DNA from: Hypholoma sublateritium FD-334 SS-4
Lineage: Eukaryota > Basidiomycota > Agaricomycetes > Agaricales > Strophariaceae
DNA length: 64,000 nt
Assembly (NCBI GenBank): GCA_000827495.1
Contig: KN817520.1
Span: 195,979-259,978 of the forward strand
Direction: 5' to 3'
Shown piece after piece: positions 1 through 11,299 of the stretch. Numbering within the stretch: the first letter of the stretch is position 1; every line of letters begins with the position of its first letter. A program made the position numbers and the translations under genes. Under the pieces are notes generated by a model. The model ran no database searches. It had not been told where the DNA came from and saw only the letters and a program-made list of their open reading frames with translations.

Positions 1-3000
1 TGGACTTACTAGATGGTCATGTTCGTCACTGGGTCCCTAGGTTTTAAATTTGTCGGATCATAGCTGAACTGCAGGTTCCTAAAATTAAGGAGAACACCAA
101 TCAGCCAAAATTAAAGTTTGGGAACCAATGTACTCAGTTGGGAAATACGTACCCATTAATGTACGTATCGATAGGGACATTGGGCGGTCCGCATCTTTTT
201 CCGTCATATAATGCGGCTGATTGTAGCCTCAACAATCCACAGGCTCCCATGAGCCAGGAGACGTGGACCTTCCGGGAGGTAACATCAACTGCATAAATGT
301 GTCCCATATAGAAGATCTAAGAGAATGTAAATCAATCCCTGGATGCGTAAATATCTAGTAGCAGCTTCTGTATCACGCACCCCAGTCTGTTGCATGTCCA
401 ATCTACGTAGAAATTCTGTGTCTGGCAAGCCAGCGGAAACTGCGAGAAGTGAGATGAGAGCAGTGAGTGAGGTCAATACGATGCATCCTATTGATATTGC
501 AAGAAGAAGCGCGAGTCGTCGTCTGGCTAACTTCGTTGAAGCAGGCATGCTAGGAAGGTGTCAGGGTGATGACAATGCGGGAACCATCGCAATGGGAGAT
601 ATATATACGGTTTCTCAGCGCTATCAATACAACATGGACAAGGTGATTGCAAAGCTCTCCATGTTGTTGAGTAGGAATCTTTAATTTTTCAACGAGGCAG
701 TGTAATTGCAAAACACTAGTACACCGCTAATGAACAACATTCGGTATTTTGACTTGTCTACCAGATCTGGACTTGGGGCCCCATCTCGATTGTTGTGCAC
801 ATATTTGTTGTGGAGTTGAGACTCGCAGATCTCAGTGGGGATCTATTTTCATGTCTAAGTACGGGACATGTACTCAGATGTGCCATAGGGGATCTTCGTA
901 TTACAATATAATAGCTGAATTAAAAAGGCTCATGCCAATTAATGACGGCTGCGTTTGATAGTCACGAGCGGGTGTAATAGCAAGCAAAGTTCTCGCCGGC
1001 CAATAAATCCGGGCAGCTTCAAACAGGCGCTGACAGCTGCATACGAGAAACAGCACATGGCCTATACCAACTTTTTTTTGTGGGGCAAGCTCGGCATAGA
1101 ACCGTCGATTGAATGTAATTGATGATCCGTTTCCATCTGGGTTGACCCAAGGTTGACCAAGAGTTGTAAATTTGGGCTCAGCTTTGCTAAAATACCAATA
1201 TTTTGACAGGCCAGGCATTTGAGCTTATCCCAAAAGGGCGCACAGATTTCTTTGGGATTTCTCAAGTTTTATCGCATCGGCGCCAACTTGGCGCCAACGA
1301 AAAAACATATCCCACGCCTTGAGCTGGCTTCACACGCATACCGCCAGATAGTACTCTTCAAGTTGCGCCTACCAGTCCATCGTGTTGCTTTGATATTTAT
1401 TTTCCATCTCTGAGGCCCTTCGTGATACAAGATAACCTACCGAAGTTGCCACTTGTAACTTCACTCGGGAATAGTGCACTGATATCTAGGCTCCTGATAT
1501 AAACGTCTCGCAGGCTCCGTGTGGACCGTGATTTCGTTCTTTTTCATCGAAGAAAAATTGTAAGCTTTCGTTCCCATCTTTTCTCCTTTCACACAGCTTC
1601 TATATTGAAAATTCTGACACGCATAAAGTAGTATAAGCAAGAAGAACTGATTATCGCCCAAATATCACCTTTCTGTAGGGGAGATAGCATTGTAGAATCA
1701 TACACGGCGCAGTGGCAAATGGACTCCTCCAGAGACATCTCTTACCCAATACTCGGTATATCATAGACTGGTCGTTGTTCCATGCTGCATGAGCACACGA
1801 GCACTCAGCGGGCTGATGTAGACCCTGATATCTTCATCTGCATCAACATTGTTCATGTCAAGGACATCCAAAATAGCTACTGAATTACTTCCTTCGGAGA
1901 GTATCTGTCACTGAGACTGGCTTGTGTTGCTACCAAGTACCGTGCACCTATATAAAAAGCGTCCAACTACCCATCGAACCTCGGGAACACATCTTAATAC
2001 ACCAAATTCGAATTGAACAAATTATTTTCATTCCATATATCGTTGCTGCCGTTTGCTTGGCCCCGCTCACGCAAGCTTATCCTAAGCCGGCGGCGGAGTA
2101 TCCTGGCGGGATCCCAAGAGCTTTCATGATAGATAGACCTATGATCTTAGGTACGTATATCAATTCCCCTGGACCTTCCAGGTCCTCTATCGGATACCGT
2201 GACCGACGTCGACGTTCTGACACCGAACGTGGCGGACTTTAGCCCCGCTTTCCCTAATGGAATAGTGTTTCCTACCTGCCGTGAGTGGCCCTTACTTCGG
2301 TGCAGTGCGCCTTGTCCCCTTTCACATGTCTTTCAAGGTCAGCTGTAAATTGACAGTTTTGAGAACAGACAGTAGTAAAGCAAAAGAATTAGAAAAACTC
2401 ACGACTTATATAACAATGTAGTGCAACTTTCCGGGGTCGGGGACCATGAGAACCTTGTTAGATGACTTTGAAAGATTGTCGAAAGAAGTCGTTCGTCCCA
2501 GAATTCCATCAAGTCCACGTCTTTAAAAAGCGATAAGGTTGAAACCTGACTGAATGTTCACGCACTCAGCCATAAGTATTTTTCTGCTTGCAGCTGAAGG
2601 TCACGTCTCCAGCCGCAATGTAGATGGCCCTACCATTGTGTATTGCACGTGGATGTGGTTGAATGCCGTTCAATCGGACACATAATAACCACAGTGAAGC
2701 GTCCGTGCCGTCTCTGCTGGTTGGTGCTCCGCAATGGTCCATGCATGTCCTGATTCAATCCCAATTCCGGGGACCACATGGACATTTCTCCGAGTCCTGG
2801 TTCCCGGCCATCACAGAGCTGCTGTCCTGCTCCCTTTATCCTTGTTGAGCGAAATTTGTGGGATTCGCGATGCACACCAGTGCTGGCGGCGTTCGCGGAC
2901 ATTTCCCAAGCGGTCTGGCAAGAGATGTTCTCTGGAAAATAAAATATATCGATGGGGTAGACATATCTCGGCTCCCAACTGCTATATCCAAGTCGACGAA

Positions 3001-3657
3001 ATAAGACGGCGAGCATCGGTCGTCAGAGGATGGGGGTAAATTCCCTTCATTTCTAAACATTGACACGCCCTCAGGCTCTCGAAGCCTTCGTCCGGACCTG
3101 AGGCGAACCGACGGTAGAGCGAAAGCTATGAGAGAGTGGCTGATTATTTCAGTATATGAAGCGTGAAGGAAAGAAACGAATGGAGTAGTGGGTGAATATC
3201 CGACTCTGTGGCTAGTAGATGAGTAGCGTGTGATGGACGCGGAGTCTGCTGGCTCGGTCGTCCGTTTTTCGACATCCTGGCACACAGATATGGTAGATGT
3301 CAATGACCGCCGCGTCCGAGTCGATCAAGTACATCGTATCCCAGTTTCATAATTGCGTGACTTCTGTAAATACGAAGGTGGATGTGTCGAGAAAAGTCAG
3401 AACTCGAATCACACGTTCTGTTCTGAATTATAGAATTATTTCTGTCCGAATATAGAAATAACTTCCCAATGTGGACGCAAATATTGCGCCTGGACCAATG
3501 GGTGGCTGCACCGATAAAATGATACAAGCCCTAAGGTTCAATTCCGTTTTTTGAATCCTGACTGTCAGGTAGAAATATTCTTCACTTCTCAGACCACGAC
3601 CATATAGCGGAGGGCAATCGACCATTATGATGACTGGGAGCGGATGGATGCTCTAGC
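1..3657. other. No recognisable gene
   Basis: Apart from one short hydrophobic ORF (285-548, listed separately), no reading frame here looks like a known family or joins into a plausible spliced gene. The ORFs are short and overlap on both strands. No long terminal repeats, transposase or reverse-transcriptase motifs were seen. It may be decayed intergenic or transposon-derived DNA, but nothing in the sequence proves this. Confidence 0.4.
285..548 (-). CDS. Possible small membrane protein or exon
   Basis: An 87-codon minus-strand frame. Residues about 11-40 form one strongly hydrophobic stretch after a basic start (KLARRRLALLLA), as in a signal anchor or transmembrane helix. A second weaker hydrophobic patch lies near the C-terminus (GLIYILLDLLYG). 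I do not recognise a family. It could be one exon of a larger membrane protein or a chance frame; neither flanking exons nor a clear promoter were found. Confidence 0.22.
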   Translation of the reverse strand: MPASTKLARRRLALLLAISIGCIVLTSLTALISLLAVSAGLPDTEFLRRLDMQQTGVRDTEAATRYLRIQGLIYILLDLLYGTHLCS

Positions 3658-4801
3658 TCATCCATCTAGAGCACACCCATACACTTCAGTCGCAACCCTC
3701 CGCCAATTCGCCGGATCCAGTGCGAACGTTTCCGCGTACTCGACTTCGAGGTGATGCACGCGCTTCCCCACGAGCACCAGGCTGTGCAACGGCGCCCCGA
3801 ACACCTCTGGTGGTGCAGCGAGTAGCTCCTGCAGCGTGCCCGCCACGATACGCTCTTCCGCTCCTCCTCCCACACGCGAGAGCGCGATCGCAAGCGTGTC
3901 TGTTGGTGCGAGGATCCCTGCCCCGCGCACTGCCTCCGTCGAGAGCAGCTGCTCGACGGCCGTGGGGATCGACATGTAGCGCGGCGGCTCGTATATCTTG
4001 CGCCCGCTGCGTTGCGGACACCCACAAATGCGATCAGGAGATGATACGATCGTGTGGGGAGAATAAAACGCACCGGGCCATATTCTCCTCGCTCTGCTCC
4101 TTGACCTTGATGTCAAGCAGAAGCAGCGTGTGCATCCCGAGCCCGACGTTCTCCTGCACGCGGTCGTAGAAGCTGTCCGGACGCCACGTATCTGTGAAGA
4201 ACACGAGCGAGACAGTCTGCCCGAAGTTGTAAAGTTGTAGCCCACACGCGCCGGCGGCATTCATGATCGACGCATTGTGGATCACACGCGTCGGGATGCG
4301 CAGCGCACGCGCACGCAGTATGATGTCCGTGTGCGTCGTCGCTCTGCGTGGGTGGACGATCAGAGATCGTCATCGTCAAGGAAGGACGGGGCATCACGCA
4401 CCCAAAAGGATCACCGACGACGAGCAGCGACACGTCTTCCGTGTCCGCACTGCGGAGAATTTCGTCGCTCTGCGTCTCAACCATGTCGCGGTCGGCGAGT
4501 ATGACTTGCTTCCCGTAAAAGCCTTCCTGTCCCGAACGAAGAGGAGCATTAGCGGGAGCGGTCGCCGCATTTGAGGACGCTCGATGGCTGTGGGAGCCCA
4601 CACACCAGCCGCTCCTTGTCGATCATCAAGATGCTCGTATACGCCTCAAGATATACCCGCGTCGAGCCCTTGATAGCCTGTATTTCATGGAGAGACCTGA
4701 AACCAGGATTCTATGCACCGGATTGCGTAGGGACACACCTCGAGGCCGCGCAGTGTAATGTCTTTCTCATCCGAAAGGCCCAATCCGATAACGTAGAACA
4801 T
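3658..4801 (-). CDS. DPH5: Diphthine methyl ester synthase (DPH5)
   Basis: AdoMet-dependent methyltransferase of diphthamide synthesis, the modification of a histidine in translation elongation factor 2; it acts in the cytosol. The start at 4801 gives [21 protein letters not shown], the family N-terminus. After short introns the conserved blocks appear in order: [102 protein letters not shown], and a C-terminal block with [16 protein letters not shown]. The last exon ends in TGA at 3658-3660. About four introns of 45-65 nt are needed. All key blocks are intact, so this is the functional copy. Degenerate relics of its middle part lie 2.5-7 kb away, beside HsbA-like genes. Confidence 0.93.
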
Positions 4802-5198
4802 ATAGGATACACTCTGTAAGTTTGCGCGAAACTTCCTGTGCTCGAACAAGGAAGAGCGTGGTCTGGCGTGGTGGTGAGTGGTGAGCCAGTGAAACCAAGC
4901 AGCAATAAATTATTGGCCAGAGCGATAAGATTAGATGCTTTGATCTGATCTTACTTGCGCCCAAAAATTACTTGGAGCAAATCGGATGTCTTGACATTCT
5001 TAAAATTCCCAGCCGAGGCGAGTGCATTCTCTGCTTCCGTCTATTCTCAGGTGTCGTTCTTACTAACAAAAAGAACAGTATAGAACGTGCAGGTACTTGT
5101 CCTTGTTTCCTTTAATTCAAATTCCCCTGATAAACCGTGACTCCCAAGTGACTCCTATACATTTGTGCTACGACACATATAAAATTTCCGACGGAATA

Positions 5199-5968
5199 TT
5201 AATTGAATGCATCAATGGCAGTAGCAAACGCCTCGGAAACATCAGTTCTGATGGCTGTGTCGATAGGTAACAGTGATGCCTACCAAATGGTGGTCATTGA
5301 TAATGTTGGTTCATTGATTAATAAACTGAAGCTTACGGGAGCAACTCCGATGAACGAGTTAGCGAACTCTATGCTGCTCGCATTGAGAAGCTCCAGAATA
5401 TCGTGAGTGAAACCCTGAACCATTATGCCACTGGGGAGGCCTGTACTGTTGTCTAGTACTATGTTATAAAGAGCTAAAGGATTTGATCACTGACCGACCA
5501 AAGCAGGCTCCTTGGCGGCAATCACAAATAAAGAGTTCTGAAGGGTTTCCATACACATCAAGACTGTGTTCAGAATTTCAGTTGCGTTAGCAACATTTAA
5601 GGGTCCGTTTGCCTTGAGTCAGATGAAGCCTTATTCAATTGTTATTATGGAAGAAGTGGCATGGAACTTACCGCCGTCAATTCAGCCACGGTCGATAGAG
5701 AGTCAGCAAAATTCTGACCAGCGATGAGGATGTCCTGTTTGTACGTGAGCTTTAGAAACAAAATTACCCAAGTATTACTCTTGAGACTTACGATCGCTTC
5801 AGTCAATGATCCTCCAGTTGTGGGGAAAGCGTTGAGCAAGTTGTCCCAATTTGTGGAGTTGCTGGAAACAAAGCCAAGCTGCAGTTCTATCTCTGCAAAG
5901 GTTGCGAGCACAACGGAAACGGCAGAAAGGAGATATACAGTGGAATATTTCAAGTTGATGTAGACCAT
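5199..5968 (-). CDS. HsbA-like secreted surface-binding protein, copy 1
   Basis: Small secreted protein of the hydrophobic surface-binding protein A / cell-wall mannoprotein family. Known members coat hydrophobic surfaces or sit in the wall, and Aspergillus HsbA recruits cutinase to polymers. The start at 5968 gives a signal peptide (YLLSAVSVVLATFA), then EIELQLGFVSSNSTNWDNLL, a Thr/Gly turn, and heptad-like helical exons ending AFATAIDAFN-stop at 5199-5201. At least three introns are needed; the first is clear, with GTAAGT after TEAI and AAG before LTYKQD. An in-frame upstream ATG at 5995 is less likely because it precedes the signal peptide. A TATA-like box lies about 100 bp upstream. The internal exon 3 and 4 borders are uncertain. 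A paralogue lies at 8353-9120. Confidence 0.72.
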
Positions 5969-6061
5969 GGCTGTTATAATTCCAAGGTCGTTCAACTGAG
6001 TCGTCTGTTGAGAAAGTCAAAGAAGATTGTATTGGGCAAATAGTTGAGTTTCCTCTCCCTT

Positions 6062-6070
6062 TTTATATAT
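6062..6070 (-). promoter_or_regulatory. TATA-like box of HsbA copy 1
   Basis: On the minus strand the sequence TATATATAAAAAG lies about 95-100 bp upstream of the ATG at 5968, a usual distance for a fungal secreted-protein gene. The paralogue has a similar A/T-rich box (AGTATAAAAGG) in the same place. Confidence 0.5.
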
Positions 6071-6689
6071 ACTGCAGATACAAAGATAGAATAAAATCTA
6101 TGAGTTGCGCTCTGAGCTCGCGCCCGGTTGCCTGGACCGCGGTACCCATACATCTATGTCGCACGAAGTCATCCGTTTACGTAGCGTATTCCCAGACCAC
6201 CTTCTTCCAATTGACACTACCACCCACAGATTCTGAGATTTACTAATAGTTCACTCAAAGATTGCATCAATAGAAATGTCACAGTCGACGGTTCGGGCAT
6301 TTCCTGCTAGCACTTGAAAAAGGTGCGCATTGACTGATTGATCTACAGAATTTTCTTCCCAATTCTGGCAATCATCACTCGCCCGCTGACCATACTGTCC
6401 AAGATAAACACTCGGTGTACTCACTGGGGAAGCTGATTTGCTTCCCCAGACACGTCGAAATCCACCTTCCATGGGACGCGGCCCTGCCAAGTAGCTGACT
6501 ATGTATCAGAGACATCCGCTTCATCGCTCTACGAAAACGATCTGTGTCAATCCTCTCCAGTTTCTGGCACTCCTTTTCCCACGCCATCCATCCTGATATG
6601 AGGCATGCCGCAAAAGTTTGCGCAGAAGAGCAGCGGCGGATCGGAGTCGGCTCAAGATGCATCCTACGGCGTGACTGGATGGCTGCTGC

Positions 6690-7000
6690 GTGATATCCGT
6701 ACGCGTACTAGGTGGCCCGCCAGCCCAATAGGCAGCCATATGCTCTATGAACGCGCTCGAAGTTGATGAATAAGAGCTCCATCTCGAGGTATCGCTCAGA
6801 TGCCAGTGCATGAGCAGCTCCGCCCGGAGACTCTCCTGAATGCAGAACACCTCCCGGATGCACGCCAGGCACTTCCATAGGTACTGCTCCGAGCTCTGCA
6901 TCGGAAACGCGGGCTGCATGTAGTCGTCCACCGTGATCTGCGTCGAGCCGCCCTAGACCCAAGTTTGCACAATGTAAGAGGGCGCCACCGCAACTACGCA
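6690..7000 (-). pseudogene. Asparaginyl-tRNA synthetase gene fragment
   Basis: Read on the minus strand with frame changes, this gives VDDYMQPAFPMQSSEQYL, KCLACIREVFCIQESLRAE and then, in another frame, MELLFINFERVHRAYG. These match the intact AsnRS at 17591-19696 ([52 protein letters not shown]) around class II motif 2. Only this central part is present, the frame is broken, and no start or catalytic C-terminus follows, so it cannot encode a synthetase. Confidence 0.8.
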
Positions 7001-7289
7001 TGGCCGTATATGTGGCGTTGGAATTTGCCATGGAAAGCACAAACAAGGAGATTTGGCAAACGCCTGCGGCATTTATCCGCGACGTGTCGTAGATTGCGCG
7101 CGTAGAGCCGCTACGAAGAGCTCGTCCTACCGCAGACGAAGAGGCGCTACGGCAAACGCGCGTCGGCTTATCTATCGAGGGCAGTTTTGCAATGGCCGTG
7201 AGGGAGACATGCCCCGCGTGTCTCACAGCCATCGCGTCCCTGTTATGCCAGGAAGACAATACATCAAAGAGACGTGCGTGTTGCGAGGT

Positions 7290-7495
7290 AGTCCATCACG
7301 CACTGGGCCATCTCCCCCTCGACATCGAGCAGAAGGGTGTAACCGCCTCAAACTTTGATGTTATCCTGGACTGGCACGGTTATATAGTCGAATGCGCCGT
7401 TCGGGTGCCACGTGTCCATGAACAACACGGGCGAGGTGGTTGCCGCAGGTCTAGACAATAGTACAGCTGCAACTCACACTCACCTGATGGACTCA
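7290..7495 (-). pseudogene. DPH5-like fragment, copy A
   Basis: The minus-strand translation contains SPSGECELQLYY, then MDTWHPNGAFDY, VQDNIKV, a stop, and YTLLLDVEGEMAQC. These correspond in order to [52 protein letters not shown] of the intact DPH5 at 3658-4801. Frame changes and an in-frame stop make it non-coding. Only the middle of DPH5 is covered; the N-terminal exons and the C-terminus are missing. Confidence 0.68.
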
Positions 7496-8352
7496 ACATC
7501 AACAAGTCGTAGACATGCACCAGGGTTCACAAGGCAGAGTTTGGCCTGTAGTAGATGAAGAGGAGTGAGTGACAGAGCGCGATCGCCGGGCTTGAGGCTA
7601 CCCAAAGTTCAGAAAAAATGGAACGCGAGGCGAGTCTACTTCATCGTCGGGATGCATGAATGCACCTCGAGATAGCCTCATGAAGGACCTTGGACAGCCT
7701 GTGTCCCGCGAGAGGTGGGTGGGGAATCTATAATCTATAGCCCACCGTGCTGGTGGACGTGCCGCATAGGGATTGTGATGCCCTGATTGTCGTAGAGGTC
7801 CATCGAATGCAAATCATGTTGTCTCTTTCCTATAAGCACAAATGGGTGGCAAGGGGTTCAGAACAAAGGTGCGGTGGAGGTCGTGATGGCGGCAAGCGTG
7901 ATGGTGGCAAGTACTTATATAGGCTCGCGACCAGCCGGGTCTATTTCAAACTCTGACAAGGTTCGTTGGACACTAAAAATATATTCCCGACAATTTCCCG
8001 AAAGAGGCAAGGTTGAGGCAAGGATGCCAATACTTACTTATCGGCCTCTTACAGCCCCTTACATTTATGTATGGATGCTGGAATGTTTCAGGACGCAGCT
8101 GAGGTCAAGCTGAGGTAGGAATATAGATATCTCGATTGGGAACAGGCCGTACGTAAGTAATCAAAGGCAATACGGGGCGTACAAATGCCACCAGGACCTC
8201 TCATTTCCTTGTATTATGATTCTTGACTCTCTGCTTGCTCTCTGCTTATATCCATCTAAGTATTTGACCCGCTTAATTCAACCTATTGAGTCCTGATTAT
8301 GTAACAAGCTGTTAATTCTCACCTGTTTGTGCTACATTCCTTCAACCACATT

Positions 8353-9120
8353 TTAACTGTATGCGGCAATGGCAGTAGCAAATGCACTCGAGACGTCTTG
8401 TTTGAGGAGTGTATCGATAGATGATAGTGACGCCTTCCAAAAGATGGTCGTTAGTGGCATGCCATTGGTGATGTGATAAACTGAGTATTACTGGGGCAAC
8501 TCCGATGAAAGCGTTAATAAGTGCAGTGCTGCCTGCACTGAGAGAATTCAGCTGCCCCACAATGAGGGATGGAAACGCGGAAAATCTCAAGCCTTTAAGA
8601 AGATCATTAAGTCACGTTTCTAGAGCTTTGACTTTTAAGAATAGAACTGACTGAGGAAAGAGGGCTGCTTGGAGACGAGCATAGTTAAAGAATTTTAAAG
8701 AGTTAACCAGCACCCCAGCGCGATATCAAGTAGGTCAGCAGCATCGTCCGCACTTAAGGGACCTTAATTCTTTAGTTAGATGATGGTGCATTCAGTTATT
8801 ACCATTGCGAGATATATGGCATGAAACTTACCCCCGTTAATTCAGCCAGAGTGAATAGAGATACACTATATATATCGGCGGCGCTGATAATTTCCTGGCT
8901 TCATATGAGCGTTAAGATTTACCACAGTAATTTTGAGACTCACGTTCACAACAGTGGAAGACGCTGCAGTTGTACTACCAGGGAAGTCGCTGAGCAGATT
9001 ATTCCAATTGGTCGCATTGTCAGAACACAAGTTGAGTTGCGCTTCTATTTGTGCGACGGTCGCTAGTGCAACAGAGGCGGCAGAGATGAGAAGTACGAAG
9101 GAATATTTGAAGGATACCAT
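8353..9120 (-). pseudogene. HsbA-like gene, copy 2, with in-frame stop
   Basis: Paralogue of 5199-5968. The first exon is intact (ATG at 9120; signal peptide FVLLISAASVALA; then TVAQIEAQLNLCSDNATNWN). Exon 2 can be spliced in frame if the acceptor moves to a CCAG, giving EIISAADIYSVSLFTLAELTG. Exon 3 aligns codon by codon with copy 1, but a TAA at 8696-8698 stands where copy 1 has CAG (ACC CTT CAG AAC TCT versus ACT CTT TAA AAT TCT). The C-terminal exon (NAFIGVAP; SSAFATAIAAYS-stop at 8353) is still readable. Most likely a recent pseudogene, unless a different splice skips the stop. Confidence 0.65.
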
Positions 9121-10249
9121 AGCTGATGGAAATTTTCACTGGATTGTTTGTCGAAGAAAGTAGATTGTACTGGGACAATACTTGGTAAATTTCCTTTCCT
9201 TTTATACTGAAATTTCATAAATAGAATCACATCCGGGAATTATACGATGAGTTGGGTCTTTATCAGACCTCGGTACCCAAACATCTATGTCGCACGAAGT
9301 CATTTTCCTGTCGGATCGTATTCCCAGAACACCAACTTAGTTGCATCAGTTAGAGTACTCAAAGTCTTTGATATTTATCTACCAGCTCAGCACTCAGCAC
9401 TCAGCCTTTGTGTACACCGGTAGGTAGACTCTACACCCGGATGGTTTGGGTATTCCATTGGGCATATATTATTTTCCTAGTTTTCAGAACTTTTTTCGCG
9501 GCTCTAGCGATCATCACGCTGACACTCTATCCGCTAACCAGGTTGTCATCGATGAGTACGAAATTGGTGAAGTACACCCAGGTGAATTATATTTGATTGA
9601 TTTTCAGACCTTCCTTGACCATTTCTGACGATCATCGCGCTTGCTGACCAGGTTATCGATGGTATACTTAGTGGTGAATCACATCAGTCCCCAGACATGT
9701 CAGATCCGCCTTCGGAAGCTCTACCAAATAGCTTCCGACTCGAATCTATCAGAGCCAATCGATTCATCGCGCTACGACCCAACTACGACCAGTTACTCCC
9801 ACAAAAAAAGATTTCTCCAAACCCCACACGCCTCCCTTCCCACGCCGTCATTCCCCTCCGATCCGTTACCTATTTCCGTCCTGACGCACATCCTCGCTGT
9901 GGCACACCACCTAGAAAGATCCCCTTATATGCGCGTGCAGTGTGTGTGGATGACACCCTGCGACAAGCAACGTCCTGCGACAAGCAGTGCCCTGCGTGCA
10001 TCAGGCACGATGTGCGACAGGATACGTTACAGTGCAAGCACGCGTGGGTGGATTGGGGCAACGGACAGCATACACAAGCGCGCTGCGAGGGGATATCGCT
10101 TCGCCGCGCTGTGCGCCAGGAGCGCGGCGAGAGTTCCCTCTACTGCCTCTTGGGCGTATCCATATCCCCAGGTACTCTGGCAAGAGCAGCTGTGCGCCCG
10201 TCATGGGGATGACCCTAACGTATCAGCTGAGGTAAAAAATACAACGCTC

Positions 10250-10500
10250 AGTAAGTTTCGTGCGTCTTGCGTGCCGCGAGATGCGATGCACACACAGTCA
10301 TATTCTCCTCACACTTCTCCTCGAACTCGACGTCGGGCATATGGTCTCGCGCCGGTGACATATACGATGTCCGTGTGTTACGTGTCCGTGAACGATGCGA
10401 GCAAGGTGCTCTTCCACAGGTTGGGCCTGAACGCCGTGGATCATGCACTGGTTCGCGAAGCAGATCCTGTCCTGTCCCAAGTGAAGGTGTGAGTTCGGGC
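10250..10500 (-). pseudogene. DPH5-like fragment, copy B1
   Basis: The minus strand carries a piece reading FTDT, then a stop, and later EEKCEENMTVC, which line up with FFTDTWRP and [13 protein letters not shown] of DPH5. The frame is interrupted and much of the exon has diverged, so the match rests on the order and spacing of short blocks and on the neighbouring, clearer copies. It overlaps a 283-codon plus-strand ORF (9641-10492) that I regard as accidental. Confidence 0.5.
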
Positions 10501-10739
10501 GCGATGGCCAGGCCAAAGTCCCTCGCTAGATATGTTTTACGAGGGGTGTCTGGTGCATCATCGGAATGCAGGAACGCGCCTCGAAATCGGCTCGTGTAGC
10601 CTTGGGCAGCCTGTATCCCACGAGAGCTGAGTGGCGTACTATCTCCTGTGTGCGGCTGGATGTGCCGCGTAGTGCGATGTCCTGATCACTGTGTTGCGCC
10701 AGGGAGATAATATATCAATCAGCATCTAAGAGACGCGCG

Positions 10740-10960
10740 TGTTGCGAGGTGGTCATTACGCACCGGGTCATCTTCCCCTTGACATCGAGCAGAAGAGCGT
10801 ATCCGCCTCAAACTTGATGTCATCCTGGACTGGTATGCGCCATTCGGGTGCCACGTGTCTATGAACAACACGGGCGAGGCGGTTGCCCAGATCCAGATAG
10901 TAATCTAGCTGAAATCCACACTCACCTGATGGGCTCATAATCAAAGGGACGTGGATCAAG
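10740..10960 (-). pseudogene. DPH5-like fragment, copy B2
   Basis: The minus-strand translation MIHVPLIMSPSGECGFQL aligns with [18 protein letters not shown] of DPH5 without gaps, about half of the residues being identical. After a frameshift, FIDTWHPNGAY matches [11 protein letters not shown]. The remaining frame runs into stops. It is the clearest of the three relics and fixes the identity of the others. Confidence 0.7.
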
Positions 10961-11299
10961 CATCACCGTTCACGATGCAGAGCTTGTCCTGTAGCAGATG
11001 AAGGAGAATAAGTGACAGGGAGCGCGATCGCCAGGCTTGAGGCTACCCAAAGTTGCGAAAGATGGGCACTCGAGGCGAATCTGCTGCGTCGTCGGGATGC
11101 AGGATGCCCCTCGAGAATAACCTCACGAAGCACCTTGGGCAGCCTGTATCCCGCGAGAGGCAGTGGGTGGGGTCTATGATGTATAGCACAGGGTGTGGCT
11201 GGATGTTCCGCGCAAGGAGTGTGATGTCCTCTTATAAGGCACAAATGGGTGGGAAAGGGTTCAGAACAAAGGCGCGGTGTTCTGGTGGAATTTCTGCCA

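Larger units (their letters stand above)
5199..7870. repeat. Duplicated block A (HsbA plus DPH5/AsnRS relics)
   Basis: This block resembles 8353-11290 at several collinear places. These are the HsbA gene itself; its upstream region (both contain ACATCTATGTCGCACGAAGT, at about 6150 and 9283, and CGTATTCCCAGA soon after); a plus-oriented piece at about 6490-6660 matching 9725-9900; a DPH5-like relic; and a tail at 7500-7870 matching 10965-11280 (both share GGCTTGAGGCTACCCAAAGT and CACAAATGGGTGG). The copies differ at many bases and by indels, so the duplication is old. The AsnRS fragment is seen only in this block. Confidence 0.75.
8353..11290. repeat. Duplicated block B (HsbA plus DPH5-like relics)
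   Basis: Second copy of the block at 5199-7870. The 3' part is itself duplicated: the tail sequence with GGGCAGCCTGTATCCC and a HPDDAADSPRVP-like translation occurs at about 10500-10730 and again at about 10960-11280, each next to a DPH5-like relic. A shorter tandem repeat is at 9477-9578 and 9599-9677 (shared CGATCATC, ACCAGGTT, ATCGATG). No intact gene other than the broken HsbA copy is visible here. Confidence 0.7.

Noticed and set aside
9641..10492. 283-codon plus-strand ORF
   Set aside because: It overlaps a DPH5-like relic on the other strand, has no recognisable domain, and its composition changes along its length. Its first part matches a piece at about 6490-6660 that is not open, so it is part of the duplicated block rather than a gene.
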